A stretch of 12,130 nt of DNA, from contig JASJEI010000125.1 in the NCBI GenBank assembly GCA_030064795.1, positions 1-12,130 on the forward strand. The letters run 5' to 3'. The translations under genes and the position numbers were made by a program. The DNA is from Pleurocapsa sp. MO_226.B13. GTDB taxonomy: Bacteria; Cyanobacteriota; Cyanobacteriia; Cyanobacteriales; Xenococcaceae. Below are positions 7,072-12,130 of the stretch, piece by piece; position 1 is the stretch's first letter; each line of letters begins with the position of its first letter. The notes beneath the pieces were generated by a model, which worked only from the letters and a program-made list of their open reading frames with translations, made no database searches and had not been told where the DNA came from.

Positions 7072-7306
7072 ATCTCAACCATTTTCTAATTAATTTGACC
7101 CACTTACTTAACTTCTGTGTCAGTTTCTCATATGTGGTTCCTGATTGCTATAGTCCAAAAAATAATTGCGAAGTTCTAGTTCTAAGGTCTGAAATTATGA
7201 TTCGAGTTGCTATGATTTGTCTTAGGTTGAGAAGATTGGCATAACTTATTAGGTCTCAGACACTTTCTCAAATTACAAATTTTAATTTCTCTCAAAAAAT
7301 CCTACT

Positions 7307-8995
7307 ATGAAGCAACAAAAAAAAACAAAACAATTTTTCCAAAATAAAAAAACTACCGCTCTACTACGTCAACGTCAACAAGATAGACAAAAGGAAACTA
7401 ACCAACATATTAAGCGTAGTGGAAAGTACTTGAAGTCATATCATGCAGACCAATTCACTGGTTCCTTTAAAAAATTTTTTTTATCAATTAGGTATCCTAA
7501 AAGGGACAATATTCAATCGATTTCACAAAAAAACATCTCAGTTAATTTTATGCAATTATTAACATCCACTAGCATTATTGTGGTTGTTTTAATGTTATTT
7601 TTTTATAAAAATGAAAGCAGAGAAATAGATCTTTATGAAGCTTGGAATATATTGAATTCAGCAAAAAACAACTCTGTTCAAGTTATTCATTTAGCCTTAG
7701 AACGACTAAATAAATACAACTATAATCTTTCAGAAATCGATCTCTCTAAGATTAATCTCAAAAACATCAATCTGAGAGAAGCTGACCTCGAGCAAGTCAA
7801 CTTTAGTGGAGCTAACCTCAAACAAGCTGACTTGAAAAGAGCTAACTTGTTTAACGCCAATTTGAACAATACCAAATTACAGTTTGCTAATTTAGAAGAA
7901 ACACTATTAATGAAAGCCGATCTAAAGGAAGCTAATTTGGCACTAACTAACTTGAAACGTGCTGATTTATGGGGGGCTAATCTAATTAAAGCCGATCTGT
8001 CAGGAGCTAATCTAAGAGAAGCTGATTTAATAGAAGTCGATCTTACTGGAGCCAACCTTGTAGAAGCAGATCTCACTGGAGCCAGGTTACGAAGAGCTAA
8101 TCTTACTGGAGCTAATCTTACTGGAGTCAATCTCACCAATGTTGATTTGAAGGGAGCCATTTTAGACTCTACTAACCTAGACACAAGTACCTTAGTAAAA
8201 ACTAATTTAGAAAAAACTAATTTAGAAGATTTGAAACTGTCTAGTTTTAACAGCAAGACCATCTTTCCCAAAAATGTTAGATCTGAAGCCAAAGATCTAA
8301 TCAAAACTAAAAGTTTAATTCAAAATACTGACAATCATTCTGTATGGTGGGGTGTATTATTTGACTCCGAGAAAAATAAAACCGATCTCCGATATGAAGT
8401 AAGTTTCAAAGACGGTTCGCTGAATATTCTATTAGCTCCCTACGGAATAACTCCAATTCATCTTGAAAATATAGAATTTAACGGAACAGAACTATCGTTT
8501 TCTTTGCCCGCTAAAAAGTTACTACAATGTGAACTTCAACGTCAAATTAATAACAAGTATATAGGACATTGTCATAATGCAGAGAATCAAGTCTTAGAAA
8601 TAAGAATGGCACCATCTTTTCGAGAAAAAACACTTAAAGGCTCAAATTTAGCTCCAACTGAAACCGATCTTCAAATTTTGCAACGAGCTTTAGAGATATT
8701 GCATGATGAATCAGTTTGGCACAAAACTGATGAACGTGTTTGTGACGATGATAAAAAACAGGATTCATGGAGTATGTTCTGTGGGCTTTATCAAGCATCA
8801 CTAGATGTAACCTCTAAATATCTCCATCAAAGACCAGCAATGAAAGAAGTTCGTAAAGTTATTAAAGACATCACTAACAATAGACCCTTTGAACACCAAA
8901 TTAAAGATTACAATAATATGCAAGAGACAAGTTTTAACGATGTCATCAATATCCTAGAGATTGCTAAAGAACAAATCAGTAAGGAAATAAGATAA
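7307..8995 (+). CDS. Membrane-anchored pentapeptide-repeat protein with C-terminal accessory domains
   Basis: The 562-residue protein has four parts. Residues 1-79 are very basic and rich in Lys/Gln, with no signal peptide. Residues 81-100 form one membrane helix, suggesting a cytoplasmic N-terminus and the rest across the membrane, or the reverse. After a short helical linker, about 141-310 is a run of A(D/N)LxxA-type pentapeptides (for example LSGANLREADLIEVDLTGAN) expected to fold as a right-handed beta-helix. Residues about 340-435 look beta-rich (GSLNILLAPYGITPIHLENI). Residues about 453-562 are helical, with WHKTDERVC and MFCGLYQAS and ending in DYNNMQETSFNDVINILEIA, which weakly resembles the DUF6197 family. 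Function is unknown. The gene is AT-rich, lacks HIP1 sites and is bracketed by STRR arrays. No clear ribosome binding site precedes the ATG; Met82 is an alternative start. Confidence 0.85.
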   Translation: MKQQKKTKQFFQNKKTTALLRQRQQDRQKETNQHIKRSGKYLKSYHADQFTGSFKKFFLSIRYPKRDNIQSISQKNISVNFMQLLTSTSIIVVVLMLFFYKNESREIDLYEAWNILNSAKNNSVQVIHLALERLNKYNYNLSEIDLSKINLKNINLREADLEQVNFSGANLKQADLKRANLFNANLNNTKLQFANLEETLLMKADLKEANLALTNLKRADLWGANLIKADLSGANLREADLIEVDLTGANLVEADLTGARLRRANLTGANLTGVNLTNVDLKGAILDSTNLDTSTLVKTNLEKTNLEDLKLSSFNSKTIFPKNVRSEAKDLIKTKSLIQNTDNHSVWWGVLFDSEKNKTDLRYEVSFKDGSLNILLAPYGITPIHLENIEFNGTELSFSLPAKKLLQCELQRQINNKYIGHCHNAENQVLEIRMAPSFREKTLKGSNLAPTETDLQILQRALEILHDESVWHKTDERVCDDDKKQDSWSMFCGLYQASLDVTSKYLHQRPAMKEVRKVIKDITNNRPFEHQIKDYNNMQETSFNDVINILEIAKEQISKEIR

Positions 8996-9058
8996 TTATC
9001 AATCATAAACCGCGTCTAGATAGAGAACTGGAGTTTGATTTTTTTCAGATTTTTAGCT

Positions 9059-9104
9059 CCCCAAATCCCCAATCCCCAATCCCTAATCCCCAGTCCCCAA
9101 TCCC
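9059..9104. repeat. STRR heptamer array, copy 2
   Basis: The units run ccccaaat, CCCCAAT x2, CCCTAAT, CCCCAGT, CCCCAAT, ccc. The unit order at the end matches the array at 7022-7071 and both lie in the same orientation, one on each side of the pentapeptide-repeat gene. One unit has a C-to-T change and the first unit has an extra A. Confidence 0.85.
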
Positions 9105-9217
9105 TCGAACAATTATCTGAGAAACTACAGGTTTCAAAGCAGAATATGCACATTGAAGAATTGCGTTCTCGTTGGAATCCTAGAGTTGCTGAGACAGCGG
9201 ATGTGGATGTGGCTTAA
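9105..9217 (+). pseudogene. Possible C-terminal gene fragment, unknown family
   Basis: Directly after the STRR array the plus frame reads EQLSEKLQVSKQNMHIEELR, then SRWNPRVAETADVDVA and a stop. It has the composition of a real protein tail, and the frame runs back through the repeat to an ATG at 9035, but the repeat-encoded part is not protein-like. The fragment may be the end of a gene whose front was lost, with the STRR array at the break. I do not recognise it; chance is also possible. Confidence 0.3.
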
Positions 9218-9289
9218 TTGAATTTATTTATGCCTTCTACAATCTTGGATTTATAAGCTATCAGCTTTTAGCTTTTTTTCCATTAATTT

Positions 9290-9312
9290 TAGTAGCGTGT
9301 CAAGCTTAAAAT
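9290..9312. repeat. Lone inverted-repeat end related to the 115-249 element
   Basis: The sequence starting tagtagcgtgtc and running into ttaaaat matches the left end of the element at 115 (tagtagcgcgtc ... ctaaaat) with a few differences and also begins with a TA. No inverted partner was found nearby, so it is either the relic of a similar element or one end of a larger, decayed one. Confidence 0.4.
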
Positions 9313-9391
9313 AGTGCAATAAACTATCGCCAACAGGACTATCTACTGCATATCAAAAACCCAAGAGTGTTGGTCAAGCAGACAAATCATT

Positions 9392-9415
9392 CTGGTGGGG
9401 TTGTCACCCCGCCAG
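9392..9415. repeat. GC-rich hairpin
   Basis: A 10-bp stem, ctggtggggt (9392-9401) with accccgccag (9406-9415), has a single T:G mismatch and a 4-nt loop (tgtc). No T run follows. It may be the core of a small repeat or an RNA structure in the spacer. Its role is unknown. Confidence 0.45.
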
Positions 9416-9602
9416 CTGCGTACCTATAAGAGTAAAGGTTATATTTGCCACAATTTTTAACTGTTTTAGATTTTTCTCTGAGAATTAATTTTTCTTTAAG
9501 TAGCTAATTTAAAACAGTTCCTGATACATAAATCCTTACTACACTTTTTATTATCATCTGCAAATTCTTTTAGATTGAAAAAAGTAGGTTGACGAACTCA
9601 AC

Positions 9603-10256
9603 ATGAAGCCAGCTAAAGATTCTACTGTTGACTATAAAAAGCTTGTTGCCAAGGGCTATGACATCTGTGCTAATGCCTATAATTCAGCACGATCTAAGGA
9701 GAAACAACTTGAGCTTAGTCTGCTCACCTCACAACTAAATGACGGTGCATCAGTGCTTGATATTGGTTGTGGGTCTGGAGTTCCTATCGCCAAGATTCTA
9801 GCAGAACGCTTTGCGGTAACTGGTGTTGATATCTCGTTGGAGCAGATAAGTCGCGCCCAAAAGAACGTCAAGAAGGGAAGATTTATTCATGGCGATATCA
9901 TGAATCAACACTTTAAATCAGAGACATTTGACGCAGTAACAATATTTTATGCCCTATTTCATTTGCCTCGTGAAGAGCATCCTAAACCTATAAGACGCAT
10001 TTATCGCTGGTTGAAACCTAAAGGTCTACTTTTGCTAACTGTTACCCAGTCATCCAATGATTCATATACAGAAGATAATTTCTTCGGTACTACTATGTTT
10101 TGGAGCAATTTCTCTTTAGACGATTATCAGTTTTTACTGCAGGATATTGGCTTTGTGCTTCAAGAAAGCTGTGAAATCGGACATAGTTACCAAAGCTCTT
10201 GTGAAATACCTTCTGAACAGCACCCGCTTCTTTTAGCTCAAAAGGGTAATGACTGA
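9603..10256 (+). CDS. Class I SAM-dependent methyltransferase
   Basis: The 217-residue protein is a soluble Rossmann-fold methyltransferase of the UbiE/type 11 kind. Motif I is VLDIGCGSG (51-59), the ribose-binding acid is D76 in VTGVDIS, motif III-like FIHGDI ends at 99, and AVTIFYALFHLP (111-122) is the post-II region. The C-terminal part (about 150-217) is the more variable, substrate-side section; SFSLDDY-like and GFVLQES elements match the usual order in the family. Substrate is unknown: neither sequence nor neighbours decide it. The ATG lies 3 bp after a short gttga/tcaac inverted repeat, with AGTAGG about 15 nt upstream as a poorly placed ribosome binding site. It converges on the FAD monooxygenase gene with an 83-bp gap and no obvious terminator. 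Confidence 0.85.
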   Translation: MKPAKDSTVDYKKLVAKGYDICANAYNSARSKEKQLELSLLTSQLNDGASVLDIGCGSGVPIAKILAERFAVTGVDISLEQISRAQKNVKKGRFIHGDIMNQHFKSETFDAVTIFYALFHLPREEHPKPIRRIYRWLKPKGLLLLTVTQSSNDSYTEDNFFGTTMFWSNFSLDDYQFLLQDIGFVLQESCEIGHSYQSSCEIPSEQHPLLLAQKGND

Positions 10257-10339
10257 GATCGAAACAAGACATACACCGTCAGTAGATTTACTGTTCTATA
10301 GTCAAAGTATATTGAGCGACACTTTTTTGACCTGAATCC

Positions 10340-11626
10340 TTACAACGCAAGTTTCGATTTTTTTACCTTGTTACACCAACCGCGATACTGCTGCAAAATC
10401 TCTCTATAGGAAATAGCAGGGTCGTGTATGGCTTGGAAAAGAGGTGGTAAAAATTTTGTAGGAAACAATTTGTGTAAAATTTGCGCTATCCTCATTCGCA
10501 GGATAAATTCCACAAACAAAGATTTTTGGGAGGGAAGAGTGTAATCGCTCAGTTCGACTACCGCACGAGCATCTGGTAACCGACACGCTGTAAACTGCCC
10601 TAAAACCTGGCTTAGATCGTCGGCATATTTATCTAAAAGTTCGTTCAAAATCGAAACGTCTTCCAAAGCAGAGTTGCAGCCTTGACCTAAAGCAGGAGAC
10701 ACCGCATGAGCAGCATCGCCAATAAGTAAGGCACTGTCATCGTGGTGGTAGCGATTGCAACGAATGGTTAAATTGGTAGCGATCGGTCGAGCTAAAAAAG
10801 CTTGGGCATCTTCAGGAGTCATCAATCGAGAGACTGCGGGAAAATTTTCCTTAAAGAAATCTAGTACTTCTGTAGCACTGCTAAGTTTGCTTACTTGCTG
10901 GTTATTTCGGGGAAAGTGAATTACACCGTTCAAGCTACCATCCAATTGCGGGACTAAGATAATTACAATCCCTTCATCTGTTCTCCAGGTATGAATTTTA
11001 TCGGTGTCTAACTCATGCTCGATATCCTTTGCGGGAAGAAAAATGGACTTGTAATCATCGCTAACGTATTTTTGCTGGCATTCAAACAGCTTAGTATCCA
11101 AAAAAGCTTTCCTTACCGTCGATCGCGCTCCATCTGCACCAACAATTAAATCGTAATCGAGCGTTAAATCTCCTTCTGGAGTAGCAAAATAGGCTTGCTT
11201 GCTGGTTAAATTTACCCGCGTGCAGGGATGTTGAAAATGAATCTTCAGGCGATCGCCATATTTATTTTTACTTTCTTCTAAAGTATTCAACAAAACCTTA
11301 ATCAAACTCAGGCGGTCGATAGTTGTCAGGGGTTTTGCTCTAGGAATCACTCTTTGTTTGCCACTAAGACTATGAGATACAGACGCAACAATTTTGTGAC
11401 CTCTTGCCTCTATTGCTTCAATCAAACCTGAAATTTGCCCTAAAGCCTTAAGACCGCGATCGTTCATAGCAAGGGGAAAAGTCCTCGATTTAGAATCGGT
11501 AAGCGATCGCGGATCGTTATGGTGTTCGTAGATGTCTATCTTATAAAGATCGCTTCTTTTTAATAAATAGTGCGCCAACAGCAGACCACTAGCACCAGCA
11601 CCAACGATTATAACTCTTTTAACCAT
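10340..11626 (-). CDS. FAD-dependent monooxygenase, kynurenine 3-monooxygenase-like
   Basis: This is a 428-residue group A flavoprotein monooxygenase (PHBH fold). FAD-binding motifs are all present: the N-terminal GAGASG (9-14) followed by an acidic residue at the end of strand 2 (E34), the DG motif IVGADGARS (161-169), and the GD motif GDAAHAVSPALGQG (303-316) with ED at 322-323. The segment FPLAMNDRGLKAL (50-62) matches the SINLALSxRGxxAL pattern of kynurenine 3-monooxygenases, as does the ending with YREILQQYRGW. No other kynurenine pathway gene is nearby, so the substrate stays open; other aromatic or isoprenoid hydroxylations are possible. There is no signal peptide, and the C-terminal region (about 370-400) is moderately hydrophobic, as in membrane-associated members. 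The start codon directly precedes the Rossmann strand. Confidence 0.85.
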   Translation of the reverse strand: MVKRVIIVGAGASGLLLAHYLLKRSDLYKIDIYEHHNDPRSLTDSKSRTFPLAMNDRGLKALGQISGLIEAIEARGHKIVASVSHSLSGKQRVIPRAKPLTTIDRLSLIKVLLNTLEESKNKYGDRLKIHFQHPCTRVNLTSKQAYFATPEGDLTLDYDLIVGADGARSTVRKAFLDTKLFECQQKYVSDDYKSIFLPAKDIEHELDTDKIHTWRTDEGIVIILVPQLDGSLNGVIHFPRNNQQVSKLSSATEVLDFFKENFPAVSRLMTPEDAQAFLARPIATNLTIRCNRYHHDDSALLIGDAAHAVSPALGQGCNSALEDVSILNELLDKYADDLSQVLGQFTACRLPDARAVVELSDYTLPSQKSLFVEFILRMRIAQILHKLFPTKFLPPLFQAIHDPAISYREILQQYRGWCNKVKKSKLAL

Positions 11627-11677
11627 ATTTAAACTTCTCTCTTCTTAGGATTTTCCTCAACTATCTATCACAGTAGT

Positions 11678-11842
11678 CTAGCTGTCATCAGCTAATTGCT
11701 CCCCATACCAAAACCAAATAATATCTCGCTTTTCTAAAGCTAGACAATATTTGAGACAAAAATCTTCAGTTTGAGGCGAAAGATAACAAGCTATTTGATT
11801 ATTAATATAAATTCTGTTCTTGCTAAAAAATAGGGGAAAAAT
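11678..11842 (-). pseudogene. Possible C-terminal gene relic, unknown family
   Basis: On the minus strand a 54-codon frame without an ATG ends in TAG at 11678-11680. It reads through IYINNQIACYLSPQTEDFCL and LEKRDIIWFWYGEQLADDS, a plausible protein tail with aromatic-rich segments. I do not recognise it. It lies upstream of, and on the same strand as, the FAD monooxygenase, so it may be the end of a lost upstream gene or a chance open stretch. Confidence 0.3.
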
Positions 11843-11976
11843 TCAGGTTTTGTAATGCAAGAGAATATGAAGTTTCCCGTGCTATAAGAAAGAAACAAGT
11901 GGTAAATATAGCCATGTCGCGCCCTACTCTTAGCTTTTCAACTAATACCAATTCTCAAAAGTGAACGGTCGACTTA

Positions 11977-11989
11977 GTAGGTTGGGTTG
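11977..11989. repeat. Fragment of the dispersed repeat also present at 57-69
   Basis: gtaggttgggttg is the exact reverse complement of bases 57-69. It abuts the left end of the 141-bp element, so that element may have inserted into, or beside, a copy of this repeat. Confidence 0.5.
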
Positions 11990-12130
11990 CAATACTGTTC
12001 GGATAAGTCTTATTTTCCTCTTCCCTTGCTCCCCTTGCTCCCCTTGCTCCCCTTGCTCCCCCTGCTACATGCGGCTAAAGCCTTTGTCCTGCTTGTCTCA
12101 ACACATAACTTTGTTAACCGAACAGTATTG
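11990..12130. mobile_element. 141-bp element with 13-bp perfect inverted ends
   Basis: caatactgttcgg at 11990-12002 is the exact reverse complement of 12118-12130; the match continues to 17 nt with one mismatch. There is no reading frame of note inside. The interior carries a 9-nt tandem array and a short palindrome ggctaaagcc. The ends are those of a small non-autonomous transposable element. Because the window stops at the last base of the right end, the flanking target duplication cannot be checked. Confidence 0.6.
12023..12066. repeat. Nine-base tandem array TTGCTCCCC
   Basis: Four perfect copies of TTGCTCCCC (12026-12061) are preceded by ccc and followed by a degenerate copy (ctgct). 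It resembles a pyrimidine-rich simple repeat of the STRR type but with a different unit length. It lies wholly inside the 141-bp inverted-repeat element. Confidence 0.85.

Larger units (their letters stand above)
5735..7306. other. Gene-free decay zone between ccdA and the pentapeptide gene
   Basis: These 1572 bases hold no intact gene. In order they contain a broken kinase (5887-6175), a stem-loop (6285-6314), a broken IS4-type transposase (6325-6768) interrupted by a hairpin repeat (6671-6741), a 189-bp inverted-repeat element (6767-6955), an STRR array (7022-7071), and about 235 bp of AT-rich sequence before the next gene that presumably includes its promoter. No convincing -35/-10 pair was found there. 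Confidence 0.7.
8996..9602. other. Spacer between the pentapeptide gene and the methyltransferase
   Basis: The 607 bases contain an STRR array (9059-9104), a possible C-terminal gene fragment (9105-9217), a lone MITE-type end (9290-9312) and a GC-rich hairpin (9392-9415). A weak stem aagct-atc-agctt (9255-9267) followed by a T7 run at 9273-9279 could end plus-strand transcripts, but the stem is only 5 bp. The promoter of the methyltransferase should lie after about 9430. No motif could be assigned. Confidence 0.5.
11627..12130. other. Gene-free region at the right edge
   Basis: The 504 bases contain the upstream region of the FAD monooxygenase gene, a possible minus-strand relic (11678-11842), a 13-nt dispersed repeat (11977-11989) and the 141-bp inverted-repeat element that runs to the end of the window. 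No RNA gene was recognised. Confidence 0.5.

Noticed and set aside
6851..7078. 75-codon minus-strand open frame ending in GDWGLGI repeats
   Set aside because: Its N-terminal part is translated STRR repeat and its C-terminal part is translated palindrome and inverted-repeat arm; nothing protein-like remains.
7227..7249. TTGAGA as a -35 box for the pentapeptide gene
   Set aside because: The sequence 17 bases later (taggtc) is a poor -10 box, and AT-rich spacer offers many equal matches.
7720..8304. 194-codon minus-strand open frame
   Set aside because: It is the antisense shadow of the pentapeptide repeats; the regular 15-base periodicity keeps the opposite frame open and gives repetitive RLAPVRSA-like residues.
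9011..9020. The 10-mer cgcgtctaga, shared with the inverted end at 122-131
   Set aside because: Ten bases alone are too few, and it lacks the TA-led tagtag outer part of the element end.
7022..9104. CRISPR array
   Set aside because: The tandem heptamers and nonamers have no spacers, and no Cas gene is present.

Overview
The window reads as cyanobacterial chromosome. The palindrome GCGATCGC (HIP1) occurs eleven times. Several genes belong to families characteristic of cyanobacteria: an MgdA-type glucosyltransferase, a histidine-box/short-chain-dehydrogenase fusion, a single-cysteine PAPS reductase, CcdA and a pentapeptide-repeat protein. Two arrays of the CCCCARTC-type heptamer known as STRR are also present. 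The genus cannot be fixed from the sequence alone.

Layout. Bases 1-249 hold a dispersed inverted-repeat sequence and a 135-bp MITE-like element whose right end supplies the stop codon of mgdA. mgdA (minus strand, 246-1679) and a desaturase-like/SDR fusion gene (plus strand, 1921-3150) diverge from a 241-bp AT-rich spacer. The fusion gene converges, with only 2 bp between stop codons, on a short minus-strand operon: cysH (3470-4231) followed by a 96-residue protein resembling the NGN domain of NusG (3153-3443). A 765-bp spacer with a faint decayed reading frame separates cysH from ccdA (4997-5734). From 5735 to 7306 there is no intact gene. This stretch holds a broken Ser/Thr kinase, a broken IS4-type transposase interrupted by a small hairpin repeat, a 189-bp inverted-repeat element with a perfect 31-nt palindrome, and the first STRR array. 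Then come a 562-residue membrane-anchored pentapeptide-repeat protein (7307-8995), the second STRR array, a 607-bp spacer with a lone MITE-type end, a SAM-dependent methyltransferase (9603-10256) and, convergent to it, an FAD monooxygenase resembling kynurenine 3-monooxygenase (10340-11626). The last 504 bp carry a possible gene relic and a 141-bp element whose 13-bp inverted ends finish exactly at the window edge.

How it fits together. The first 5.7 kb looks like stable housekeeping sequence: galactolipid precursor synthesis, sulfate assimilation and thylakoid thiol transfer for cytochrome c maturation. From about 5.7 kb on it looks like an accessory, decay-prone zone: pseudogenes, small mobile elements, simple repeats, and no HIP1 site between 6592 and 11249. 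The most distinctive gene is the four-part pentapeptide-repeat protein flanked by same-orientation STRR arrays. I found no CRISPR array, tRNA, rRNA or recognisable defence or biosynthetic cluster.
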